Shown piece by piece: positions 23,845 to 30,248 of a stretch of DNA of 30,248 nucleotides (position 1 is its first letter; each line of letters starts with the position of its first letter). The stretch is from positions 1 through 30,248 of the forward strand of contig DATKNA010000031.1 in NCBI GenBank assembly GCA_035541595.1, written 5' to 3'. The translations under genes and the position numbers were made by a program. The notes beneath the pieces are model-generated. The model was not told the DNA's origin and searched no databases. It saw nothing but the letters and a program-made list of their open reading frames with translations. Source of the stretch: DATKNA01 sp035541595. Lineage in GTDB: Bacteria > Actinomycetota > Actinomycetes > Actinomycetales > Kineosporiaceae.

Positions 23845-24174
23845 TTGCGGATGGGCACCTCGGCCCAGGCGTCGCGCTGTTCCCGGACGATTGCGGCCGC
23901 GCGAGACCTTTGCGATTCGCATGGACGGGACGGCGGCACCTGCACCATCACGTCCGTCGATCTCACCGCGGATCCGCCGCTCCAGGTCGCCTGCAATGCG
24001 ACGTTCGAGCTGCCGGGCGGGACGATCGCGACGCAGGGGCTGGCCACGAACGCCCCGGTCAAGCACCTGGTGATCACTGGTGGGACGGGCGCCTACCTGG
24101 GTGCAGCGGGTGAGGCGACGCTCACCGAGTTCGGGAACGACACCGGCACGATCGTCTTCCACCTCGCTCGCTGA
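23845..24174 (+). pseudogene. Truncated allene-oxide-cyclase-like barrel protein
   Basis: The C-terminal 75 residues, from DGGTCTITSVDL through NATFELPGGTIATQGL, VKHLVITGGTGAYLGAAGEATL to TGTIVFHLAR, match the end of the AOC-like barrel family of small secreted actinobacterial proteins. The usual N-terminal signal peptide and the first strands are absent; upstream sequence in this frame is unlike the family, and the likely N-terminal strand lies in another frame. The only starts (TTG 23845, ATG 23851) lack a ribosome site. It is most likely a broken gene; function in the family is unknown. Confidence 0.5.
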
Positions 24175-24185
24175 GAGCCGCGGCG

Positions 24186-24218
24186 GCGCTGCAGCACGTG
24201 GGTCACGGGCTGCAGCGC
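24186..24218 (+). terminator. Hairpin after the AOC-like remnant
   Basis: GCGCTGCAG at 24186-24194 is perfectly complementary to CTGCAGCGC at 24210-24218 around a 15-nt loop. It begins 12 bases after the stop at 24174. No T-tract follows. The rest of the gap up to 24356 shows no gene. Confidence 0.5.
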
Positions 24219-24356
24219 GAGCGGGCGATGTGCCCACTCCGTCGATCGACCGGGCCGGCGGTCGAGGCGTCGCTCGTGTCCCGCCAAGGCCCACGTGGTG
24301 CTTCACGGGGCCCCAGGGCCGCCGCGACGTCCGACTGACGGGAGCGCTCGTTTCGC

Positions 24357-24889
24357 CTACGCCAGTTCGCCAGGGGTGACCAGTCCGGTCTCGTAGGCCA
24401 GAACGACGGCTTGGGCACGGTCGCGGACGCGGAGTTTGGTCAACATATGCGCGACGTGAGTCTTCATCGTGGTGTCGGCGACGACGAGGCGCGCGGCGAT
24501 GTCAGCATTCGACAATCCGCGCCCCCGCAACGTGAGGACTTCGATCTCCCGTTGTGTGAGCTCGCTGAGCGGTCCGCGCAACGCGCCCGCCGGCGTGGGG
24601 CGCTTGCAGAACTGCTCGATGAGGCGGCGGGTGATCTGTGGTGCGAGCAGGGTGTCGCCCGCGATGACGGTCCGTATCGCGTCCGTGAGTTGCCCGCGGC
24701 GGACGTCCTTGAGGAGGAAGCCGCTGGCGCCGGCCCGCATGGATTCGTACACGTATCATTTGCGTCGAAGGTGGTGAGGACCAGCACCCGCGGTGGGGTG
24801 GGAAGGGCGACCAATCGGCGGGTGGCTTCGACGCCGTCCATCCTGGGCATCTGGATATCGACCAGGGCGACGTCCGGCCGAGCTTGGCC
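24357..24889 (-). pseudogene. Frameshifted, truncated NarL/LuxR-type response regulator
   Basis: The C-terminal part is well preserved: RAGASGFLLKDVRRGQLTDAI (end of receiver) and a LuxR-type DNA-binding domain SELTQREIEVLTLRGRGLSN, then ADIAARLVVADTTMKTHVAHM. The central receiver part, RPDVALVDIQMPRMDGVEAT with the phospho-acceptor Asp and VLVLTTFDAND, lies in another frame. The frames join near 24751-24758, where one base appears to be missing from the expected DxYVYESMRAG. Upstream of the central part a TAG at 24890-24892 closes the frame, and the first receiver strand is not found. There is no histidine kinase gene nearby. The 215 bp from 24890 to 25104 hold no gene I can support. Confidence 0.8.
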
Positions 24890-25104
24890 CTACACGCTGC
24901 GTCACGCCTCCGCTCTGGACCGCCCAGAGACGATCCTCCGAGCCGGCCACCCCAGCGTCGCCTAGCCTCGACCTGCACGATCTTCGTCGGTGGCTGGTCC
25001 TCGACCCTCCGGCGGCTTCGCCAGTCAGGCGTTGGCCTCCGCGCCGGCCCCGACGGACGACGGCCAGCACCAGGTCGCGAACCGGCAGACGACGCCCGCA
25101 CGGG

Positions 25105-25935
25105 TCAATGCTGGCGCTTGGGCTCCACGACGTACTGCTGCGGGACGAAGGTCTGCACCCCTATCGGTGGGCGCACGTAGGCCCGCTGCTGGCGGTCCGG
25201 CAGCTTGATCTCTTCGGCGGGCACATGCTCGTACGGAACCATCGACAGCAGGTGGGCGATGAGGTTCAACCTGGCCGTGCTCTTGTCCTCGGCATCCACG
25301 ACGTACCAAGGGTTCTCCTTGGTGTCGGTGTAGGCGAACATCTCGTCCTTGGCCTCGGCGTAGTCCACCCAGCGCGCCTGCGCCTGGAGGTCCATCGGGC
25401 TGAGCTTCCAGCGCTTGGCGGGGTCGTCGATGCGCGCTTGGAATCGTCTGCGCTGCTCCTCGTCGGAGATGCTCAGCCAGTACTTCACGATCACGATCCC
25501 GGCCCGTGTCAGCGCGCTCTCGAGGATGGGGCACACCCGCATGAAGTACTCGTACTCCTCACGGGTGCAGAACCCCATGACACGCTCGACACCCGCGCGG
25601 TTGTACCAGGAGCGGTCGAACAGCACGATCTCCCCGGCCGCCGGGAGATGGGGAATGTAGCGCTGGAAGTACCACTGGGTGCGTTCGCGCTCGGTCGGCG
25701 CCGGCAGGGCGACGACGCGGCAGAGCCGTGGGTTCATGAGGTACGTCAGGCGACGGATGGTGCCGCCCTTGCCGGCGGTGTCCCGTCCCTCCAGGATGAC
25801 GACCAACCGCGTGCCCGTGGCCCGGATCCACTCCTGCATGGCCACGAGCTCGGTCTGCAACCGCTCGAGCTCGGCCCGGTACTGCTTCTTCGTGAGGCGG
25901 ATCGGCTCGGGACTCACGGCGCTCTTCGGGTTCAT
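25105..25935 (-). CDS. ppk2: Polyphosphate kinase 2 family protein
   Basis: 276 residues from ATG 25935, with GAGGGC five bases upstream. PPK2 enzymes transfer phosphate between polyphosphate and nucleotides. Walker A is VVILEGRDTAGKGGTIRRL (about 45-63), Walker B and lid are VLFDRSWYNRAGVERVMGFC (about 104-123), and YWLSISDEEQRRRFQAR, DPAKRWKLSPMDLQAQARW and DTKENPWYVVDAEDK are family-specific. The N-terminal length fits the class I/short PPK2 type; whether it makes ATP/GTP from polyP or the reverse cannot be told. An inverted repeat CCGCCCCG/CGGGGCGG (25967-25985) sits in the leader. It lies downstream of the CoA-transferase on the same strand, separated by a terminator-like hairpin. Confidence 0.93.
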   Translation of the reverse strand: MNPKSAVSPEPIRLTKKQYRAELERLQTELVAMQEWIRATGTRLVVILEGRDTAGKGGTIRRLTYLMNPRLCRVVALPAPTERERTQWYFQRYIPHLPAAGEIVLFDRSWYNRAGVERVMGFCTREEYEYFMRVCPILESALTRAGIVIVKYWLSISDEEQRRRFQARIDDPAKRWKLSPMDLQAQARWVDYAEAKDEMFAYTDTKENPWYVVDAEDKSTARLNLIAHLLSMVPYEHVPAEEIKLPDRQQRAYVRPPIGVQTFVPQQYVVEPKRQH

Positions 25936-26031
25936 CGCTGCCCTCGATCCTGGTCGCCCGTGCCGGACCGCCCCGTCCCGGGGCGGATGACTTTACCTCA
26001 TCACACCAGGCGCGGCGATGACCCGAATGCG

Positions 26032-26054
26032 CCCGGTGCCCGTGGTCCACCGGG
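26032..26054 (-). terminator. Hairpin after the CoA-transferase gene
   Basis: CCCGGTG at 26032-26038 pairs perfectly with CACCGGG at 26048-26054 around a 9-nt loop, about 70 bp beyond the CoA-transferase stop and before ppk2. No T-tract is seen. Confidence 0.4.
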
Positions 26055-26124
26055 TCACCGGAGCCGGGGCGTCAGGCGGGTACACGCCGGCGCGGCGACA
26101 GGACGAGGGCCTCGTATCCGCGGG

Positions 26125-27420
26125 TCAGGCCGCCCGCAACCGGGCGGCTGCGTCGGTCAGCTCGGCGCGGAAGTCGGGGTGGGCGATCGCGATGAGTGAG
26201 CGGGCCCGCTCCCTGGCTGTCCGGCCCCGCAGCGAGGCGACGCCGTACTCGGTGACGACGTAGCTGACGTCGCTCATCCCGGTGGTCACGTGCGTGCCCG
26301 GGGTCAGCGTGGGGACGATCCGCGAGATCGTGCCGGCCTTGGCCGTGGACGGCACGACGATGATGGACTTCCCGCCCTTGGACCGGTTGGCGGCGCGGAC
26401 GAAGTCGCCCTGCCCGCCGGTTCCCGAATACGGCCGGCAGCCGAGACTCTCCGAGCCGCACTGGCCGATCAGGTCCACCTGCAGTGTGCCGTTGATGGAG
26501 TGCAGGTCGTCGATCTGGCCGGCCAGGTACGGGTCGTTGGTCACGTCGACGGGATGCATCTCCACCGCCGGGTTGCGGTCCATGAACTGGTACAGGCGAT
26601 GCGAGCCCAGCGCGAACGTCGCCATCGACTTGCCGCGGTGGAGGTTCTTGCGCCGATTCGTGACGACGCCCGCCTCGAGCAGGGCCAGGATCCCGTCTCC
26701 CATCATCTCGGTGTGGATGCCCAGGTCGTTCTTGTCCGCCAGCTGCTGGACGACGGCGTCCGGCACGGCGCCGATACCCATCTGCACGGTCGCGCCGTCC
26801 GGGATCATCTCAGCGACGAAGCCGCCGATCGCCCGCTCCACCGGCCCGATCGTGGTCGGTGGTAGTTCGTACAGCGGCTCGTCGCCCTCCACGACCTGCG
26901 AGACCTGCGAGACGTGGACGTGGCAGTCCCCGAAACAGAACGGCACCCGCGGGTTGGTCTCCAGGACCACGGACCGTGCCCGCGCGATGGCCGCCATCGT
27001 GTAGTCGGCCGACAACCCCAGCGAGAAGAACCCGTGCTCGTCCATCGGCGATGCCTGCGCGAACACGACGTCCGACGCCAGCAGGCCGCGCCGGATCAGC
27101 TCCGGGATCTCCGAGAAGTGCGCCGGACAGTGGTCCACCCAGCCGTCGCCGGCGCCCTGCCGGCTCGGGCTGCCCAGAAACGGCGAACAATGCCGCACGT
27201 GCCCGGCCGTGTCCGGGTCGAAGTACTCGGCGGCCTGCAGCGGCAACATCTGGAAGACGGTCACACCGTGAAGCTCCCTGCGCCGCCGCGACAGAGCCCG
27301 CAACAGGCCGGGCGGCTCCCCGACCGCGATCGGCACCACCACCGTGTCGCCGTCGCGCACCACGCGGACGGCGTCCGCCGCCGCGCGCACCCGTTCCCGG
27401 TACATGGTCTGCACACCCAT
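26125..27420 (-). CDS. Acetyl-CoA hydrolase/4-hydroxybutyrate CoA-transferase family
   Basis: 431 residues, the usual length; ATG 27405 is an alternative start. Two CoA-transferase domains are visible. The first runs through VRDGDTVVVPIAVGEPPGLLRAL and FAQASPMDEHGFFSLGLSADY. The second includes GATVQMGIGAVPDAVV, the catalytic Glu in GIHTEMMGDGI (about E238), and the CoA-binding YSGTGGQGDFVRAA and VVTEYGVASLRG. Family members move CoA between acetyl-CoA and short acids such as 4-hydroxybutyrate, succinate or butyrate, or hydrolyse acetyl-CoA. It is preceded on the same strand by the zinc alcohol dehydrogenase; together they could interconvert an alcohol, its acid and its CoA ester. A strong hairpin lies between them. 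Confidence 0.9.
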   Translation of the reverse strand: MGVQTMYRERVRAAADAVRVVRDGDTVVVPIAVGEPPGLLRALSRRRRELHGVTVFQMLPLQAAEYFDPDTAGHVRHCSPFLGSPSRQGAGDGWVDHCPAHFSEIPELIRRGLLASDVVFAQASPMDEHGFFSLGLSADYTMAAIARARSVVLETNPRVPFCFGDCHVHVSQVSQVVEGDEPLYELPPTTIGPVERAIGGFVAEMIPDGATVQMGIGAVPDAVVQQLADKNDLGIHTEMMGDGILALLEAGVVTNRRKNLHRGKSMATFALGSHRLYQFMDRNPAVEMHPVDVTNDPYLAGQIDDLHSINGTLQVDLIGQCGSESLGCRPYSGTGGQGDFVRAANRSKGGKSIIVVPSTAKAGTISRIVPTLTPGTHVTTGMSDVSYVVTEYGVASLRGRTARERARSLIAIAHPDFRAELTDAAARLRAA

Positions 27421-27441
27421 TCACGCCCGCCAGGGTCGGGA

Positions 27442-27477
27442 GCCGGAACCCGCGACTGACCAGACGCGGGTTCCGGC
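27442..27477 (-). terminator. Perfect 13-bp hairpin between adh and CoA-transferase genes
   Basis: GCCGGAACCCGCG at 27442-27454 is perfectly complementary to CGCGGGTTCCGGC at 27465-27477, with a 10-nt loop. It lies just past the dehydrogenase stop and 22 bp before the CoA-transferase start. There is no T-tract. It may end the adh transcript or lower expression of the downstream gene. Confidence 0.7.
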
Positions 27478-27530
27478 CGGCTGTGATGACTCGCGAAGGT
27501 CGCCCTCATCGAGCCCTTCCGCGGTACGGC

Positions 27531-28592
27531 TCATGCCGTGACGGCCTCCGGCCGCCGGTGGAGCACCACCTTCAGGGCGCGGGTCTCCGCCGCGCCGGCG
27601 AAGACGTCGTAGGCCTCCATGAACGCATCGAGAGCGAACCGGTGCGTGACGAACGGCGTCGGGTCGACCTGGCCGGCAGCGACCAGCCGCAGCAGTGTCG
27701 GCGTCGAGAACGTGTCCACGAGGCCCGTCGTGATCGTCACGTTCTTGATCCAGAGATCCTCCAGGCGCAGCGGGACGGGCTTGCCATGCACGCCGATGTT
27801 GGCCACGTGGCCGCCCGGTCGCACCATCCGGGTGCACAGGTCGAAGGTCTCCGGCACACCGACCGCCTCGATGGTCACGTCGGCACCCAGACCGTCGGTC
27901 AGCTCCATCACCCTGGCCACCGGGTCCTCGTCGCGGCTGTTGATGCCGATGTCCGCCCCGAAGTCCTTGGCCGCGTCGAGCCGGGCCGCGGCCAGGTCGA
28001 CGACGATCACGTGGCTGGGCGAGAACAGCCTGGCGCCGACGGTCGCGGCCAGCCCGATGGGCCCGGCACCGACGATCGCCACCGTGTCCCCCGGGCTCAC
28101 CCGCCCGTTCAGGACTCCGACCTCGTAGCCGGTGGGCAGGATGTCGGCGAGCATCAGCACCTGCTCGTCGCTCACCCCCGGCGGCACCGCGTAGGTGGAA
28201 TTGTCGGCGAACGGGACACGCAGGTACTCGGCCTGGGTGCCGTCGATCCGATGCCCCAGGATCCATCCCCCGCCGCCCAGGCACTGCCCGTACTGGCCCG
28301 TCCGGCAGAACCGGCAGTGTCCACATGCGCTGATACAGGAGACCAGCACCCGGTCGCCGACCGCGACGTTGGCGACCGCGCCACCGACCTCGGTCACGGT
28401 TCCCACCGCCTCGTGGCCGAGGATCCGGCCGTCGGTCACGGCGGGCACGTCACCCTTCAGGATGTGCAGGTCGGTGCCGCAGATCGTGACGGCATCGACT
28501 CGGACGACCGCGTCGGTGTCATCCCGGACGACCGGATCCGGCACCTCCTCCCACGCCTTCCGGCCGGGTCCGTGGAACACCACAGCGTGCAT
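27531..28592 (-). CDS. Zinc-dependent alcohol dehydrogenase
   Basis: 353 residues from ATG 28592, chosen for GAGGAGG about eight bases upstream; the frame is open to 28706. It is a medium-chain dehydrogenase: catalytic zinc ligands C38 in TICGTD and H60-E61 in LGHEAVG, structural zinc cysteines C90, C93, C96 and C104 in the CGHCRFCRTGQYGQC segment, and the dinucleotide-binding VAIVGAGPIGLAA (about 171-183) followed by the Asp of VIVVDLAAARL that selects NAD over NADP. It oxidises an alcohol or reduces an aldehyde; the substrate is unknown. A DosR-like box lies 84 bp upstream of the start. Its stop overlaps an ATG of a 37-codon frame that ends right at the CoA-transferase start. Confidence 0.92.
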   Translation of the reverse strand: MHAVVFHGPGRKAWEEVPDPVVRDDTDAVVRVDAVTICGTDLHILKGDVPAVTDGRILGHEAVGTVTEVGGAVANVAVGDRVLVSCISACGHCRFCRTGQYGQCLGGGGWILGHRIDGTQAEYLRVPFADNSTYAVPPGVSDEQVLMLADILPTGYEVGVLNGRVSPGDTVAIVGAGPIGLAATVGARLFSPSHVIVVDLAAARLDAAKDFGADIGINSRDEDPVARVMELTDGLGADVTIEAVGVPETFDLCTRMVRPGGHVANIGVHGKPVPLRLEDLWIKNVTITTGLVDTFSTPTLLRLVAAGQVDPTPFVTHRFALDAFMEAYDVFAGAAETRALKVVLHRRPEAVTA

Positions 28593-28675
28593 GACCACCG
28601 CCTCCTCGCGGTCGGCTCCTGGTTTCGGTATCGACTCCGGGATCGATCCTGACCGCGACTCCTCACGGGAGCACA

Positions 28676-28689
28676 GAGGCGAAAGGCCC
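28676..28689 (-). promoter_or_regulatory. Candidate DosR/DevR-type box upstream of adh
   Basis: Read on the minus strand, GGGCCTTTCGCCTC matches GGGACTTTCGTCCC at 11 of 14 positions. It lies 84 bp before the dehydrogenase ATG. Zinc alcohol dehydrogenases are often found in dormancy-type regulons of actinobacteria, but the match is imperfect. Confidence 0.28.
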
Positions 28690-28727
28690 TCCGCACCACG
28701 CCCCACGCCGTCGGCCTGCCGTCGTGG

Positions 28728-29918
28728 TCACGGGTGACGTCCGGCCGCGGCACGGGCGACGATCGCGGCATCCTCCCCGACCCCGAACAGCAGGGACGAC
28801 CTGCGGGTGCGCAGGAAGTGGACGCCGCAGAAGTAGAGCCCGGGAACAACCGTGCTGGCGCCGTCGTCGGTGATCGGGAAGCCCATCGGGTCGAAGGCCG
28901 GGAACCTGACCCAGCCGCCGTAGTCGGGCCGGAAGCCGGAGGTGAACACCACCGCGCCGAACCCGCGCAGGTCGAGCCGGGCCGGCGGGGCGGCACGGAA
29001 GGGCGGCGGCTCGGGCCAGCGCGGCGCGCGATCGCCGAGCTGGGCCGCGAGGAGCCGGCCGAGGTCGGCGTACCGGGCGTCTCCCCAGGCGACCGATGCG
29101 GCCAGGTCGTCGGCGAACCGCGCCGAGTGCCCGTCGACGGACACCAGCCGACCGACCAGCTCGACCCCGGTGAGCTGCAACGTCCGGTAGTGCAGGTCGT
29201 GTCCCCCGGCCTTGCCGGTGGCCTGGATGTTGGCGGCCAGCCGGGCCGCCGGCGACGGCAGCTCGCGGGCCGGGGCGCGGAACCACGTCGTCTCGTTCAG
29301 CCAGGTCGCGATGTCCCGGCCGTCGACACGCCGCGGGCCCCACGGGGCCCGTCCGCACGCCAGGAACACCTCCCGCCCTGACTCGCACAGCTCCTCGGCG
29401 ATCTGGCAGCCGGTCTGGCCGCAGCCGACGACGAGGACCCGCCCGGCGGGCAGCGCCGCCGGGTTCCGGTAGCCCTCGGCGTCGAGCACGGCGACGTCGT
29501 CCGGGAACTCGCCACCGAACGCCGGCCGGTGCGGGCGCTGGTAGGCGCCCGTGCAGACGACCACCGCCTCCGCAGCCAGATCGCCGTCGGACGTGCGCAG
29601 CAGGAAGCCGCCGGCCGAGCCGGACTCCAGGCTCTCCACGGCGACGCCGGTGCGCACGGGTAGATCGGCCGCGTACCGCTCCAGGTAGGCCACGATCTCG
29701 TCCCGGGGGACGAAGCCCTCCGGGTCGTCCCCGGCATACGGCGCCCCCGGAAGGTCGAGCGTCCAGTTCGGGGTCACCAGATGGAAGCTGTCCCAGCGCC
29801 GCCGCCAGGCCTCGGCCACGCGATCCCGCTCCAGCACCACGTGCTCGACACCCAGGGACGACAGCTCGTGGCTCACCGCCAGCCCAGCCTGACCGCCACC
29901 AATCACGACGAGCGACAC
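28728..29918 (-). CDS. Flavin-containing monooxygenase-like oxidoreductase
   Basis: 396 residues from GTG 29918, chosen because a promoter-like pair ends seven bases upstream and SLVVIGGGQAGLAVSHEL then starts the protein as usual. FAD-binding GGGQAG is at the N-terminus (about 7-12). LERDRVAEAWRRRWDSFHLVTPNW is typical of CzcO/YUCCA-like monooxygenases. A second Rossmann motif VLVVGCGQTGCQIAEEL binds NADPH. VVFTSGFRPDYG corresponds to the conserved ATGY-like motif. Such proteins oxygenate small substrates, including ketones, amines and aromatic acids; the substrate is not determinable. It lies 136 bp upstream of the dehydrogenase gene on the same strand. Confidence 0.88.
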   Translation of the reverse strand: MSLVVIGGGQAGLAVSHELSSLGVEHVVLERDRVAEAWRRRWDSFHLVTPNWTLDLPGAPYAGDDPEGFVPRDEIVAYLERYAADLPVRTGVAVESLESGSAGGFLLRTSDGDLAAEAVVVCTGAYQRPHRPAFGGEFPDDVAVLDAEGYRNPAALPAGRVLVVGCGQTGCQIAEELCESGREVFLACGRAPWGPRRVDGRDIATWLNETTWFRAPARELPSPAARLAANIQATGKAGGHDLHYRTLQLTGVELVGRLVSVDGHSARFADDLAASVAWGDARYADLGRLLAAQLGDRAPRWPEPPPFRAAPPARLDLRGFGAVVFTSGFRPDYGGWVRFPAFDPMGFPITDDGASTVVPGLYFCGVHFLRTRRSSLLFGVGEDAAIVARAAAGRHP

Positions 29919-29925
29919 GCGTCCG

Positions 29926-29954
29926 AGGGTAGGGCCGCCGCGGTCACCGGTCAC
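29926..29954 (-). promoter_or_regulatory. Leaderless promoter for the flavin monooxygenase
   Basis: Read on the minus strand, GTGACC (29954-29949) and TACCCT (29931-29926) are 17 bases apart. The GTG start at 29918 follows the -10 by seven bases. No ribosome site is present. This matches the layout seen upstream of the ABC operon. Confidence 0.5.
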
Positions 29955-30037
29955 GACACCGCGCGTGACCAGGCGATTACGGATCCGCAGCGACGACCTC
30001 CGTCAACCCCGAGCGACCGGCGACGACGGTGAACGCG

Positions 30038-30248
30038 TCACATGTCCATACCGCCGTTGACGCCCCAGACCTGCCCGGTGATGTACGACGACGCGTCGGC
30101 GGCGAGGAAGTGCACCACTCGGGCGACCTCCTCCGGGCGACCCAGCCGGCGGGACGGGATCTGCGCGACGATCCCCTCCACGACCCTGGGCGGGATGTGG
30201 TCGATCATCTCGGTGGCGACGAGGCCCGGGGTGACGGCGTTGACGGTG
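30038..30248 (-). CDS. SDR-family reductase, C-terminal part (FabG/PhaB-like)
   Basis: The window edge cuts the gene; the last 69 codons are visible. The sequence TVNAVTPGLVATEMIDHIP is the segment after the active site of classical short-chain dehydrogenases (VNxVxPGxxxT). RRLGRPEEVARVVHFLAAD and ASSYITGQVWGVNGGMDM form the C-terminal strand. The YITGQVxxVNGGMxM ending fits 3-oxoacyl-ACP reductase FabG or acetoacetyl-CoA reductase PhaB; they cannot be separated here. The catalytic Ser-Tyr-Lys and cofactor motif lie beyond the window. It precedes the monooxygenase gene on the same strand. Confidence 0.88.
   Translation of the reverse strand, partial: TVNAVTPGLVATEMIDHIPPRVVEGIVAQIPSRRLGRPEEVARVVHFLAADASSYITGQVWGVNGGMDM

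Noticed and set aside
24870..24963. Integrase-like motif (PYTLRHASAL) on the plus strand
   Set aside because: Only one short match, antisense to the regulator remnant, with no other integrase boxes or attachment sites.
25967..25985. CCGCCCCG/CGGGGCGG inverted repeat before ppk2 as a DosR box
   Set aside because: The dyad has the wrong spacing and centre sequence for a DosR-type site; it is better seen as a leader hairpin.

Overview
The window is high-GC DNA with the look of an actinobacterial chromosome: GTG and TTG starts beside ATG, strong AGGAGG-type ribosome sites, ATGA/GTGA stop-start overlaps, candidate leaderless promoters, and actinobacterial families (GerW-like protein, DUF998, fused ArsR-ArsC, PPK2, GlgX). 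A soil or rock actinobacterium, for example of the Geodermatophilaceae, would fit, but no marker gene settles the taxon.

Layout. 1-3.5 kb: a small membrane protein facing away from an MFS transporter, which is followed by an exported beta-propeller-like protein; a 44-bp tandem duplication sits on their junction. 3.5-4.2 kb: a gene-free convergent gap with terminator-like hairpins, a 16-bp minisatellite and the first copy of a 95-bp inverted-repeat element. 4.2-11.5 kb, minus strand: GerW-like protein, acyl-CoA ligase, a second MFS transporter cut in two by an IS5-family element, glycogen debranching enzyme and a SixA-like phosphatase. Two more copies of the inverted-repeat element flank the SixA gene. 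11.8-12.7 kb: an orphan metallopeptidase carrying the N-terminal motif of extracellular contractile injection system (eCIS) effectors. 12.8-16 kb, minus: glycosyltransferase, fused ArsR-arsenate reductase and ChrA-type transporter. 16.2-18.4 kb: short ribosome hibernation factor convergent with a secreted polysaccharide deacetylase fused to a lectin-like propeller. 18.6-21.5 kb: a coupled ABC exporter operon (permease plus two ATPases) behind a consensus-like leaderless promoter. 21.5-25.1 kb: DUF998 protein and a methyltransferase among gene remnants (serine protease, carboxypeptidase-regulatory-like domain, allene-oxide-cyclase-like domain, frameshifted LuxR-type regulator). 25.1-30.2 kb, minus: PPK2, CoA-transferase, zinc alcohol dehydrogenase, flavin monooxygenase and the end of an SDR reductase.

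Several genes fit an energy-storage and dormancy theme: glycogen debranching, polyphosphate kinase, hibernation factor, CoA-transferase, alcohol dehydrogenase and an acetoacetyl-CoA-reductase-like SDR. DosR/DevR-like boxes can be proposed upstream of the hibernation factor and the dehydrogenase; this is inference. The most novel signals are the three-copy inverted-repeat element and the orphan eCIS-tagged peptidase.
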